Shown: piece after piece, positions 5,395-14,605 of the stretch
Position numbering within the stretch: position 1 is the first letter of the stretch
Layout of the letters: each line of letters opens with the position of its first letter
Origin: DSUN01 sp035527715
GTDB lineage: Bacteria; Planctomycetota; PUPC01; DSUN01
DNA: 15,116 bases
Assembly: GCA_035527715.1 (NCBI GenBank)
Contig: DATKZY010000031.1
Coordinates: 1 to 15,116 of the forward strand
Direction: 5' to 3'
Made by a program: the position numbers and the translations under genes
The notes under the pieces: generated by a model
What the model saw: the letters and a program-made list of their open reading frames with translations, nothing else
What the model was told of the DNA's origin: nothing
The model's database searches: none

Positions 5395-8048
5395 ACCTTC
5401 AGCTCCGGGATCTTGGCGATGGGATCCAATGCGTCAATGGTCAGGACGTTCGCCGGCGCCTCGCGGAAGTGGAACGGCATGTAGACCATTCCCCGCGGCA
5501 CGCGGTCGGTGAGCAGGGCCTTGGCTCGCACGGCGCCCCGCCGCGAGGCCACCTCCAGGAGCTCGCCTTGGCCGACGCCCAGCTCCTGCGCATCGTCCGG
5601 ATTCACCTGGATGTCGCCGCCTGGGTAAAGCTCGTTCAGCCCGTTGCTCTCACGGGTCATCGTCGCCGTGTGGAAGTGGTACAGCACGCGGCCCGTGGAG
5701 AGCACGAACGGGTACTCGGCGTCGGGCGGCTCGACGGGCTCGCGGAACGGTGTGGCGTGGAAGCGGCCGAGGCCGCGGGCGAACCTGTCCTTGTGCAGGT
5801 ACGGCGTGCCGGGGTGGTCGGGGGTCGGGCAGGGCCACTGGGGCCCGCCCTTCTCCAGGCGCTCGTAGCTGATGCCGCCGTAGCTCGGCGTGAGCGACGC
5901 GACCTCGGCCATGATCTGCGACGGGTGCTCGTAGTGCATCGGCTTGCCCATCCGCGTCGCCAGCTCGCAGATGATCTCCCAGTCCTGCCGCGCCTGGCCG
6001 GGCGCCTCAACGGCCTTGCGGAGGCGTTGGATGCGTCGCTCGGTGTTCGTGACCGTGCCATCCTTCTCGGCGAAGGACGCCGACGGAAGCACCACGTGGG
6101 CGTACTCGCACGTCTCGGTGAGGAAGATATCCTGCACGACCAGCAGGTCGAGGTGCTGGAGCACCTCGCGGGTGTGGTTCGAGTTGGGGTCGGAGAGGAC
6201 GGGATTCTCGCCCATGCAGTAGAGGGCCTTGATGCGCCCCTTGTCGGCGGCCTGGAGGATTTCGACAACGGTGAGGCCGGGCTTCCCGGGGAGCGCCACA
6301 CCCCACGCCTTCTCGAACTTCGCCCGCAGCTCAGGAACGTCCACTCGCTGGTAGCCTGGGAAGACGGCGGGCAGGCCGCCCATGTCGCAGGCGCCCTGGA
6401 CGTTGTTCTGGCCGCGAAGCGGGTTCACGCCGGTGGACTCGCGGCCGATGCCGCCGGTGAGGAGGGCCAGGTTGGCCAGGGCCTTCACGTTGTCGGTGCC
6501 CGTCGTGTGTTGGGTGATGCCCATAGCGTAGACGATGGCGAAGCGCTTGGCCCCGCCGATGATGCGCGCGGCGCGGCGGATCTCCTCGGCGGGAACGCCG
6601 CTGGCGAGCTGCGCCACCTCGGGCGTGCACGCTTGCGCCACCTGCCAGAACTCGTCGAAGTTCTCCGTCCGCTCCGCGATGAACCCCTTGTTGTGCAGCC
6701 CCTCGTTGACGATGACGTTCATGATCGCGTTGAGCAGCATCACATCCGAGCCGCAGCGCTGGCGGAGATGAAGCGACGCGAAGCGGGTGAGGTCAATGCG
6801 CCGCGGGTCGGCCACGATGAGGCTCGCGCCGTGCCTTGTCACGGCCGCCTTGATGCGGAGGGCGATGATCGGGTGCGCCTCCGTGGTGTTCGAGCCGATC
6901 ACGAAGATGCAGTCGGCGTGCTCCAGCTCCGCGATCGAGTTGGTCATGGCGCCCGAGCCAAAGGCGGCGGCCAGACCGGCCACCGAGGGGCTGTGTCACA
7001 AATGGGCGCAGTGGGCGACGTGATTGCTGCCGACCACTGCCCGCATGAACTTCTGGAAGAGGTAGTTCTCCTCGTTCGTGCACTTGGCCGAACAGAAGCC
7101 GGCGACGGCGTCGGCCCCGTGCTTCGCCCGGATGTCGCCGAGGCGGCTCGCCGTGTAGTCCAGAGCCTCGTCCCACGTGGCCTCGACGAGCTTGCCCTCC
7201 TTGCGGATGAGGGGGCTCTTGAGGCGATTGGGCGAGGAGACGAAGTCGAGGCCGAAGCGGCCCTTGACGCACAGGTCGCCCCGGCTGGCTGGGTTGCCCT
7301 CCTCGCCGCGCACGCGGACGATGCGATTGCCGCGCACGCCGAGGACGAGGCCGCAGCCGCACCCGCAGTAGGGGCACACGGTCGTGACCTCTTTCGTGGG
7401 CGGCAGGGCCTCCTGCTTCGGGAGCAGCGCGCCGACGGGACAGATGTCCACGCACGCCCCGCAGCTCTCGCAGCGCGAGTCGGTGAGGAGTCCCTCGAAG
7501 GGCGCGATCTCGGTCTGGAAGCCCCGCTTCACGAAATCAATGCTCGTCACCCCCCGCACCTCGTGGCACACCCGCACGCACTTCCCGCACAGGATGCACT
7601 TCGAGGAGTCGCGGACGAAGAACGGGTTGCTGTCGTCAATCTTCGGCGGGCGCACGTGGCGCGAGACGCGCAGCTCCTTGATGCCCATGAAGTTGGCCAC
7701 CTTCTGGAGCTGGCAGGCCTGGTTCGAGCCGCACGACAGGCAGTCGGCCGGGTGGTCGGAGATCATCAGTTCGAGGATCATCCGGCGGACTTTGTTGACC
7801 TCTTCGGTGTCGCTCTCGACGGCCATGCCGTCGGCGGCCCTCGTGGTGCAGGCCGTCGGGAGGCCGCGCATGCCGCTGATCTTGCAGATGCACAGCCGGC
7901 AGCCGCCGTAGGGCTCCAGCTTCGGCGAGTAGCACAGGTTCGGGATGTAGATCCCGGCGTCGAGCGCGGCCTGGAGCACCGTGGTGCCCGGGGTCGTCTC
8001 GATCCGTCGCCCGTCAATGGTGAACGCGATCCTGCTGTTCTCGGCCAT
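5322..8048 (-). CDS. fdhA: Selenocysteine formate dehydrogenase catalytic subunit (NuoG-like N-terminus)
   Basis: This is one gene of 909 codons with an in-frame TGA at 6996-6998 read as selenocysteine (residue 351), giving 908 aa. It oxidises formate to CO2, or runs in reverse, at a Mo/W bis-guanine dinucleotide centre. The N-terminus is NuoG-like: [2Fe-2S] cysteines C39, C50, C53 and C67; a His-ligated cluster H99, C103, C106 and C112; and two [4Fe-4S] sets (C151/154/157/161 and C193/196/199/203). The catalytic domain has C225, C228, C232 and C260, then HCAHL-Sec-HSPSVAGL. His352 after Sec, and an arginine near 545 in NPLRGQNNVQGACD, match the E. coli FDH-H active site. The C-terminus is a dinucleotide-binding domain. 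The ATG has AGGAG 10 nt upstream and is 28 bp after the NuoF-GltD gene. A gene caller would split this gene at the TGA. Confidence 0.95.
6965..6985 (-). promoter_or_regulatory. Bacterial SECIS-like hairpin
   Basis: On the mRNA strand, an 8-bp stem (CGGUGGCC pairing with GGCCGCCG, one G-U pair) encloses the loop GGUCU. It starts 10 nt after the UGA. E. coli fdhF, as I remember it, has a stem-loop at the same distance with the same GGUCU in its loop, where the selenocysteine elongation factor SelB binds. The hairpin lies wholly within coding sequence, as is usual for bacterial SECIS elements. Confidence 0.88.
6996..6998 (-). other. UGA selenocysteine codon (residue 351 of FdhA)
   Basis: The in-frame TGA falls exactly where formate dehydrogenases carry Sec or Cys, between HCAHL and HSPSVAGL. 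Both sides of the TGA continue the same conserved protein without a frame change. Confidence 0.93.
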
Positions 8049-8076
8049 CAGGCGAATGCTCCTGGGACGTATCCCC

Positions 8077-11000
8077 TCAATCCTCCTCGAGGTCGCAGCG
8101 GAGGCAGCGGCGCGCCTCCCGGCAGGCCTGAGCAGGGGTGATGGCAGTCACGATCTCCTCGAACCCCCTCCGCCGTTTCGCAGGCGAGAGCACGCGGGGC
8201 TTCGGGCGCTTGCCCGAGCTGCGGCTCTTTGCCGCGTAGTTCGTGATCTCCTCGTCCTCGGGCAGGAGCCCCTCGCCGCCGAGGGCCTTGTCAATGGCCA
8301 TCGCCGCCTTCTGGCCCCCCCCGATGGCTTGGATGACCGTGGCGGCGCCGCTCACGCAGTCGCCGCCCGCCCACACGCGCTCCATCGAGGTCTTCATCGT
8401 CACGGGGTCAACCACCAGGGTGCCCCACCTCGTCACCTTGGGCAGTTCCCCCTCGAACGCACCGAAGTCGGGCTGCTGGCTGATGGCGACGATAACGGAG
8501 TCGGCCTCGACGCGGTGCTCGGAGCCTGCGATGGGCACCGGCCGCCGCCGACCACTCTGGTCCGCCGTGCCAAGCTGCATTCGGACGCACTCGAGGCCGG
8601 CCAAGCTTCCGTTGCTGCGGAGGACGGCCGTCGGCGCGACGAGGTACTCAATGCACACGCCCTCCTCGATGGCCTCGTGGACCTCCTCCTCGTAGGCGGG
8701 CATCTCGGCGCGCGTGCGGCGGTAGAGCACGGTCACCGACTCGGCGCCCAGGCGAACCGCCGTGCGCGCCGAATCAATGGCCGCATTGCCTCCGCCGACC
8801 ACGGCCACCCGCCCCAGGCGCGGCATGCGCTGGCCTAGCGAGAACTGCCGCAGGAAGGCCGCGGCGTCATAGACCCTCCTGCCCTCCTCGCCCGGCAGTC
8901 CGAGGCCAAGCCCCTTGTGGGCCCCAACGGCCAGGAACACGGCGTCGAAGCCACCGTCGAGGAGGGACCCCAACGACTTCACGCGGTGGCGGAGGCGGAG
9001 CTTCACGCCACACTGGCAGATGTAGTCAATCTCGCGCTGGAGCACGTCGCGCGGCAGCCGGTAGGCAGGGATCCCAACGGCGAGCATGCCCCCCGCGACG
9101 GGCAGGGCGTCGAACACCGTGACCCGCCGGCCCAGGAAGCCGAGGAAGTAGCCGCAGGTAAGCCCGGCCGGCCCGGCGCCCACGATGGCCACCTTGCCGC
9201 TGCGCTTCGCGACCTCGGGCGGCGCCTCCAAGCCCTCGCGGGCATCGACGTCGCTGGCGAAGCGCTTGAGGGCGCGGATCGACACCGAGTCGTCCAGGTC
9301 GCCGCGCCGGCACTTCGCCTCGCACGGGCGGTCGCACACCCGCCCGCAGACCGAGGGGAAGGGATTGCGCTTGCGGATGAGCTGCACGGCCTCCTTGTGC
9401 CGCCCCTGGGCGATGAGGGCGACGTACTCGGGCACATTCACGCCCGCCGGGCAGGTGTGCGAGCACGAGGCCCGCATCAGGGCCTGGCACTGGGCCGCAG
9501 GGCAGCGGCGCTCGCGAATGTGGGCGTCGAACTCGTCCCGGAAATACCGGATCGTCGAGAGCACCGGGTTGGGAGCCGTTTGCCCCAGGCCGCAGAGCGA
9601 CCCGGCTTTCACCGTCGCCGCGATCTCCTCCAGCAGAGCCACGTCCCCCTCCCGCCCCTCGCCCCGCGTGATCCGCGTGAGGATCTCGAGCATCCGCCGC
9701 GTGCCCACGCGACAGGGCACGCACTTGCCGCACGACTCGTTCTGCACGAAGTCGAGGAAGAAGCGGGCCAACTCCACCATGCACGTCGCATCGTCGAGCA
9801 CGATCAGGCCCCCGGAGCCCATGATCGCGCCCACCGCCTGAAGCGAGTCGTAGTCGATCGGGAGGTCAAGGTACTGGGCCGGGATGCAGCCGCCGGAGGG
9901 CCCGCCCGTCTGCGCCGCCTTGAACTTGCGGTCGCGCAGAATCCCGCCGCCGATGTCGAAGACGATCTGGCGGAGCGTGGCGCCCATAGGGACTTCGACG
10001 AGACCGGTGTTCTTGACTTTGCCGGCGACGGCGAAGATCTTGGTGCCCTTGGACTTCTCGGTGCCCATCGAGGCGAAGAAGGCAGCCCCGCGGTTGAGGA
10101 TGACCGGCACGCAGGCGAAGGTCTCGACGTTGTTGATGTTGGTCGGCTTCCCGAACAGCCCGGCCTGCGCGGGGAAGGGGGGCCGCGCGCGCGGCATGCC
10201 GCGCCGGCCCTCGATGGAGGCGATGAGCGCCGTCTCCTCGCCGCACACGAAGGCCCCCGCCCCCTGCTTGATCTTGAGGTGGAACGAGAAGGAGCTGCCG
10301 AGAATGTTGTCGCCGAGGAGGCCGAGGGCCTCGGCGTCGGCGATGGCCTTCGTCAGATGCTGGATGGCGATGGGGTATTCGGCCCGGCAGTAGATGTAGC
10401 CCTCCGTGCACCCGATGGCGTACGCGCCGATGAGCATCCCCTCGATGACCGCGTGGGGGTCGGCCTCGCACACGCTGCGGTCCATGAAGGCGCCGGGGTC
10501 CCCCTCGTCCGCGTTGCAGATGAGGTACTTCGGCTGGCCCAGGGAGGCGCGGCACAGCTCCCACTTGCGCCCCGTGGGGAAGCCAGCGCCGCCGCGGCCG
10601 CGCAGGCCGCTCGCCGCCACCTCGGCGACCACCTGCCCGGGCGTCATGCCGCCGAGAACCTTGGCGAGCGCCGCGTAGCCGTCGAGGCCCAGGTAGTCCT
10701 CGACGCTCTTCGGGTCAATGTGGCCGCAGTGGCGAAGCACCAGGCGGGTCTGGTGCTTGTAGAACGGCACGTCGTCCTCGCGCACCCCGCGCTGGCCGGT
10801 CGCGGGGTCCAGCGACAGCAGGCGCTCGATCACCTCGCCCTGGAGCACCGTGCGCTCGATGATCTCGGGCACGTCCTCGGGCGCCACGCGGACGTACAGG
10901 ATGCCCGCCGGCCCCACGACCACGAGCGGCCCAGCCTCGCAGAAGCCGCGGCAACCCGTCTCCTGAAGGGCGACCCTGTCGCACAAGCCCCGCTCGCGCA

Positions 11001-11154
11001 GCTCGCGCTCGATGGCCTCGCGCACCCGCACGCCGCCCAGAGCGCGGCAGCCCGTCGTGTAGCAGATCGAGAGGGTCGCCGCCGCCCGCTTCGGAGCGGC
11101 TCGCAGGCGCTCCTTGAGGCCCAACAGCGCGGCAACGGATGTCAAGCGCTCCAT
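8077..11154 (-). CDS. NuoF-like / GltD-NfnB-like fusion flavoprotein of formate dehydrogenase
   Basis: The product is 1025 aa and joins two oxidoreductases. Residues 20-110 are a thioredoxin-like [2Fe-2S] domain (C31, C36, C68, C72). Residues 130-545 are NuoF-like: GLRGRGGAGFPTGRKW (183-198) and CNADEGDPGAFMDR (213-226) bind FMN/NADH, and ESCGKCVPCR plus C521 (C475, C478, C481, C521) hold a [4Fe-4S] cluster. From about 551 comes a GltD/NfnB-like module: an N-terminal Fe-S domain with CSHTCPAG and VCGRVCDRPCEAKC, an FAD-binding VAIVGAGPAG (655-664), and a second dinucleotide fold VAVVGGGNAAID (783-794) followed by YRRTRAEMP, which suggests NADP(H). The tail ends CLRCD. It probably takes electrons from the catalytic subunit to NAD and perhaps NADP. 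The 2[4Fe-4S] C-terminus of hydrogenase-type NuoF homologues is absent. Start ATG is 6 bp after nuoE-like; the ribosome site is weak (AAGGG). Confidence 0.92.
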   Translation of the reverse strand: MERLTSVAALLGLKERLRAAPKRAAATLSICYTTGCRALGGVRVREAIERELRERGLCDRVALQETGCRGFCEAGPLVVVGPAGILYVRVAPEDVPEIIERTVLQGEVIERLLSLDPATGQRGVREDDVPFYKHQTRLVLRHCGHIDPKSVEDYLGLDGYAALAKVLGGMTPGQVVAEVAASGLRGRGGAGFPTGRKWELCRASLGQPKYLICNADEGDPGAFMDRSVCEADPHAVIEGMLIGAYAIGCTEGYIYCRAEYPIAIQHLTKAIADAEALGLLGDNILGSSFSFHLKIKQGAGAFVCGEETALIASIEGRRGMPRARPPFPAQAGLFGKPTNINNVETFACVPVILNRGAAFFASMGTEKSKGTKIFAVAGKVKNTGLVEVPMGATLRQIVFDIGGGILRDRKFKAAQTGGPSGGCIPAQYLDLPIDYDSLQAVGAIMGSGGLIVLDDATCMVELARFFLDFVQNESCGKCVPCRVGTRRMLEILTRITRGEGREGDVALLEEIAATVKAGSLCGLGQTAPNPVLSTIRYFRDEFDAHIRERRCPAAQCQALMRASCSHTCPAGVNVPEYVALIAQGRHKEAVQLIRKRNPFPSVCGRVCDRPCEAKCRRGDLDDSVSIRALKRFASDVDAREGLEAPPEVAKRSGKVAIVGAGPAGLTCGYFLGFLGRRVTVFDALPVAGGMLAVGIPAYRLPRDVLQREIDYICQCGVKLRLRHRVKSLGSLLDGGFDAVFLAVGAHKGLGLGLPGEEGRRVYDAAAFLRQFSLGQRMPRLGRVAVVGGGNAAIDSARTAVRLGAESVTVLYRRTRAEMPAYEEEVHEAIEEGVCIEYLVAPTAVLRSNGSLAGLECVRMQLGTADQSGRRRPVPIAGSEHRVEADSVIVAISQQPDFGAFEGELPKVTRWGTLVVDPVTMKTSMERVWAGGDCVSGAATVIQAIGGGQKAAMAIDKALGGEGLLPEDEEITNYAAKSRSSGKRPKPRVLSPAKRRRGFEEIVTAITPAQACREARRCLRCDLEED

Positions 11155-11160
11155 TCCGGG

Positions 11161-11628
11161 CTATCCCTTCTTCGCCTGGCGCAGGTACTCGTTGACGACA
11201 GCCTCGGCGCGCTCGGAGGTCATCCGCCCATAGTACGTGCCGTCAATGATCATCACCGGCGACAGGGCGCAGGCCCCCAGGCAGGCCACGGTCTCGTAGC
11301 TGAACATCATGTCGGGCGTGGTCTCGCCTTCCTTCATCCCCAGCTTGCGCTCGACCATGCGGCGGATGCGGAAGGAGCCGCGGACGTGGCAGGCCGTCCC
11401 GCGGCACACGCGGATGCGATGCTTGCCCTGCGGCTCGAAGTAGAACTGAGCGTAAAAGCTCGCCACGCCCTTGACCGCCGCCTCGGACACGTTCAGGTGG
11501 CGCGCGACGTCCGCCAGGACCTCATTCGGCAGGTAGCCGAACACTGCCTGAGCATCCTGGAGGATCGGGATCAAGTCGCTGCGGCTCTGGCCGTGACGGC
11601 TGAGGACTTCCTGGAGCTGTGGGTCCAT
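11161..11628 (-). CDS. NuoE-like [2Fe-2S] subunit of formate dehydrogenase
   Basis: The product is 155 aa, the usual length for NuoE/HylA/HndA-type thioredoxin-like ferredoxin subunits. An N-terminal helical domain (to about 65, with YLPNEVLADVARHLNVS) precedes the [2Fe-2S] domain, whose ligands are C75, C80, C116 and C120 in VCRGTACHVRG and TVACLGACALSP. Such subunits sit beside NuoF and form part of an electron route to or from the flavin. The ATG at 11628 has GGGGAG 4 nt upstream. An upstream extension to 11706 would add 26 unconserved residues, would start above the predicted transcript start and is rejected. It is the first gene of the fdh operon, and its stop is 6 bp before the NuoF-GltD start. 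Confidence 0.92.
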   Translation of the reverse strand: MDPQLQEVLSRHGQSRSDLIPILQDAQAVFGYLPNEVLADVARHLNVSEAAVKGVASFYAQFYFEPQGKHRIRVCRGTACHVRGSFRIRRMVERKLGMKEGETTPDMMFSYETVACLGACALSPVMIIDGTYYGRMTSERAEAVVNEYLRQAKKG

Positions 11629-11704
11629 GCGGCTCCCCGGGTTTCGGAGCAATGGGGATCGACTCGGCTCTCCCCTCCCCTGCGAATGCATTCTGCCTCC
11701 CACC

Positions 11705-11734
11705 ATTTAACCGCATCGCACCCCTTCGTGTCAA
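11705..11734 (-). promoter_or_regulatory. Candidate sigma-70-type promoter of the fdh operon
   Basis: On the - strand, TTGACA (11729-11734) is followed after 18 bp by TTAAAT (11705-11710). The -35 matches the consensus fully and the -10 in four of six positions. The predicted start near 11698 leaves a leader of about 70 nt before the NuoE-like ATG. It lies directly after the polA stop, so the operon can be transcribed independently. No FNR-, ArcA- or FhlA-like site is evident. Confidence 0.6.
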
Positions 11735-11743
11735 ACCAATCGC

Positions 11744-14518
11744 TCACGCTTTCGACCACGTGGTGCCGACCGAAATGTCCACCTTGAGCGGCACGTCGAG
11801 CGTCATCGCCGACTCCATCTCCTCGCGGACGACCTCGCTCACTGCCACGGCCTGGCCGGCGGGCACATCGAAGACGAGTTCGTCGTGCACCTGGAGGATC
11901 ATCCAGGCGTCTGGGTAGCTCTTCCGAAGGCGCTCGTCGAGGCGCACCATCGCGACCTTGATGAGGTCCGCCGCGGAACCCTGGATTGGCGTGTTGATCG
12001 CCGCGCGCTCGGCCGCCGAGCGGATGCCCTGGTTGGTGCTGTAGACCTCGGGGATGGGACGCCGCCGCCCCAGAATCGTGCTCACGAAGCCGTCCCGCCC
12101 CGCCGCGGCGATAGTGTCCTCCATGTACTTTTTGATGAGCGGGTAGCGGCGGAAGTAGCGCTCGATGAACTGCTGGGCCTCGGGCAGGCTGATCCCCGTG
12201 TCGTGCGCGAGGCGCTGCGGCCCCATGCCGTAGATGATGCCGAAGTTGATGGCCTTGGCCCTCGAGCGCATGTCGGGCGTGACCTGCTCGATGGGCGTCT
12301 CGAAGACCTCGCTGGCCGTGCGGCGATGAATGTCCTCGCCGCGGCAGAAGGCGCCGATGAGGTTCTCGTCGACCGTGAACTGCGCGAGGACGCGAAGCTC
12401 GATCTGCGAGTAGTCGGCGCACAGGAGCCGCCGCGACGGGTCGCTCGGCACGAATGCCTCGCGGATGCGCTTCCCCACCTCGGTGCGGATCGGGATGTTC
12501 TGAAGATTCGGGTCGCTCGACGACAGGCGGCCCGTCGTCGTGACCGTCTGGTTGAGCGATGTGTGGATCTTCCCCGTCCTGGGGTTCACCAGGGTCGGGA
12601 ACGCGTCCACATAGGTGCCCTTGAGTTTCGCCAGGCCGCGGTACTCGAGGAGGCGCTGCACGATCGGCTCGTCGGCGAAGTCCTCCAGGGCGCCCACGCT
12701 GGTCGCGTAGCCCGTCTTGGTCTTGCGGACACGGCGCCCCTCGCCCTTCTGGATCTGGAGCTTGTCGAACAGGATCGCCCCGAGCTGCTGGGTCGAATTG
12801 ACGTTGAACTCCTCGCCCGCAAGCTGGTAGATTTGCGCCACAAGGGCGTCAATCTTCCCCGCGAACTCCGCCGACAGGGCCGCGAGCAGGTCCAGGTCCA
12901 CCCGCACGCCGCGGCTCTCCATCCGCGCGAGAACGCCGACCAGCGGCACCTCGACGTCGTGGTACAGGTCATCGAGATCGGCGTCCTCCAGCTTCGGCAG
13001 GAACAGGTGGTGGAGGCGGAGCGTGACGTCGGCGTCCTCGCAGGCGTAGGCGGCGACCTTGGCGAGCGGAACGTCGCGCATGCTGATCTGAGCCTTCCCC
13101 TTGCCGATGAGCTCGCTGGTGGGGATCTTCCTGAAGTTGAGGTGCTTCAGGGCCAGCAGGTCGAGGTTGTGCTGCCGCTGCGACGGGTCGAGCAGGTAGG
13201 ATTCGACCATCGTGTCGAAGGCGACGCCTCGGACCTCGATGCCGTAGTTGGCCAGCACCACCATGTCGTACTTGATGTTCTGCCCGCCCTTGCGAATGGC
13301 GGGGTCCTCCAGAACCGGCTTCAGCCGCGCCAACACCAGGTCAAGCTGCGACGGCGAGCATGGCCTGGGTGCAGGCGGAGCCGAAGCGAAGAGGGGCAGA
13401 TCCGACGACGACGACGGGAACGAGGACGATTGGGGGCCGCCCTCCCAGATGGCAGGCACGTAGAATGCCTCGCGCTCGCGGAAGGCGAAGGACAGGCCGA
13501 CGATCTCGGCCCGCGTCGGCTCGGTGGACGTCGTTTCGAGGTCGAGCACGAACTCCTCCGCGCGCCGCAGCCGCGCCAGCAACTCCTCGAACGCCGTGCG
13601 GTCGGTGACTGTGTGGTAGCCCTCCTGGTCGGCGGCTGCCCCGGCGAACTGGATCTTCTCGATGAGGGATGGGAACTCCAACTCCTCGAAGAGCTGAAGG
13701 AGCCGTTGGGCGTCAGGCGTGTGGCGGCCAAATTGCTCGGGGTCGAAGGCCACGGGGGCATCGGTGCGAATGGTCACGAGTTCGCGGGAAAGCAGGGCCT
13801 GGTCGCGGCCGGCGAGGAGACCCTCGCGGACCCGCTTGTTCTTGACCTCGGGGGCGTGGTCGAGCGCGGCGTGGAGGGAGCCAAAGGTCTTGACCAGCTC
13901 GACGGCGGTCTTCTCGCCAACGCCCTGGACGCCGGGCACGTTGTCGGAGGTGTCGCCCATCAGCCCGAGTACGTCCACCACCTTCTCGGGCAGGACGCCG
14001 AAGCGAGCCTCGACGGCGGCGCGATCAACCACCTCGTCGTCGCCCGCTTTCTTCTTGAGGTCGAGGAGCCGGATGTGGTCGCCGACGAGCTGCATGAAAT
14101 CCTTGTCGCCCGTCACGATCGTCGTGTCCCAGCCGGCCTGCTCGGCGCGGCGGGCGAGGGTGCCGATCACGTCGTCGGCCTCGTAGCCCGGGCAGCGGAG
14201 ACTGGGCAGGCCAAGAGCCGCGACGACCTCATCGAGCACGGGGAGCTGCCCGCGCATCTCGTCGGGCATCTTCTCGCGCGTCGCCTTGTAGTCGGCGAAC
14301 TTCTCGTGGCGGAAGGTGGGTTCCGGGCTGTCGAAGACGACGGCGATGCGGTCGGGCGCCTCCTTCTCGATGAGCCGGAGCACCGACGACGCGAAGCCGT
14401 AGATGGCGCTGGTGTTCTGCCCCTTCGAGTTGATGAGCGGGCTGCGGATGAACGCGAAGTACGAGCGATAGGCCAGCGCGTGGCCGTCAATGAGAAACAG
14501 GCGGGGTCTGTCGGGCAT
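11744..14518 (-). CDS. polA: DNA polymerase I
   Basis: The product is 924 aa and full length for PolA, which removes RNA primers and fills gaps in replication and repair. Residues 1-290 are the 5' nuclease domain (FLIDGHALAYRSY, GYEADDVIGTLA, TIVTGDKDFMQLV, LGLMGDTSDNVPGV). Residues 300-515 are a 3'-5' exonuclease with all catalytic positions: D326 and E328 in LDLETT, D418 in GGQNIKYD, and Y491 and D495 in YACEDAD, so proofreading should be active. The polymerase domain has DYSQIELRVLAQ (702-713), the O-helix K755 to Y763 with F759 (the Phe that disfavours dideoxynucleotides), and VHDE (878-881). A Ser/Pro-rich stretch at about 361-388 interrupts the exonuclease domain. The ATG follows AGGA by 7 nt. 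Confidence 0.98.
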   Translation of the reverse strand: MPDRPRLFLIDGHALAYRSYFAFIRSPLINSKGQNTSAIYGFASSVLRLIEKEAPDRIAVVFDSPEPTFRHEKFADYKATREKMPDEMRGQLPVLDEVVAALGLPSLRCPGYEADDVIGTLARRAEQAGWDTTIVTGDKDFMQLVGDHIRLLDLKKKAGDDEVVDRAAVEARFGVLPEKVVDVLGLMGDTSDNVPGVQGVGEKTAVELVKTFGSLHAALDHAPEVKNKRVREGLLAGRDQALLSRELVTIRTDAPVAFDPEQFGRHTPDAQRLLQLFEELEFPSLIEKIQFAGAAADQEGYHTVTDRTAFEELLARLRRAEEFVLDLETTSTEPTRAEIVGLSFAFREREAFYVPAIWEGGPQSSSFPSSSSDLPLFASAPPAPRPCSPSQLDLVLARLKPVLEDPAIRKGGQNIKYDMVVLANYGIEVRGVAFDTMVESYLLDPSQRQHNLDLLALKHLNFRKIPTSELIGKGKAQISMRDVPLAKVAAYACEDADVTLRLHHLFLPKLEDADLDDLYHDVEVPLVGVLARMESRGVRVDLDLLAALSAEFAGKIDALVAQIYQLAGEEFNVNSTQQLGAILFDKLQIQKGEGRRVRKTKTGYATSVGALEDFADEPIVQRLLEYRGLAKLKGTYVDAFPTLVNPRTGKIHTSLNQTVTTTGRLSSSDPNLQNIPIRTEVGKRIREAFVPSDPSRRLLCADYSQIELRVLAQFTVDENLIGAFCRGEDIHRRTASEVFETPIEQVTPDMRSRAKAINFGIIYGMGPQRLAHDTGISLPEAQQFIERYFRRYPLIKKYMEDTIAAAGRDGFVSTILGRRRPIPEVYSTNQGIRSAAERAAINTPIQGSAADLIKVAMVRLDERLRKSYPDAWMILQVHDELVFDVPAGQAVAVSEVVREEMESAMTLDVPLKVDISVGTTWSKA

Positions 14519-14543
14519 GCAAGTATCCTCTCGTGCTTCGTGG

Positions 14544-14573
14544 ATTCTAGCAGCCGCGCGGCCGCACTGTCAA
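14544..14573 (-). promoter_or_regulatory. Candidate sigma-70-type promoter of polA
   Basis: On the - strand, TTGACA (14568-14573) and TAGAAT (14544-14549) are separated by 18 bp. Both hexamers are near consensus. The predicted start near 14537 gives a leader of about 19 nt, enough for the AGGA ribosome site before the ATG at 14518. Confidence 0.68.
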
Positions 14574-14605
14574 GGAACCAAGCCCCCAGGGATCGCCATT
14601 CGCCC

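Noticed and set aside
5322..6995. fdhA as a pseudogene broken by a stop
   Set aside because: The TGA is at the exact Sec position with a SECIS-like hairpin, and both halves keep all key residues in the same frame.
5469..8141. Long open frame of 890 codons on the + strand opposite fdhA
   Set aside because: It is antisense to a protein with many conserved cluster and active-site motifs. Its Ala/Arg/Val/Leu/His-rich composition is what GC-rich antisense frames give.
8917..11787. Open frame of 956 codons on the + strand opposite the NuoF-GltD gene
   Set aside because: No recognisable motif, biased composition, and it runs through a clear intergenic region. The - strand protein is unmistakable.
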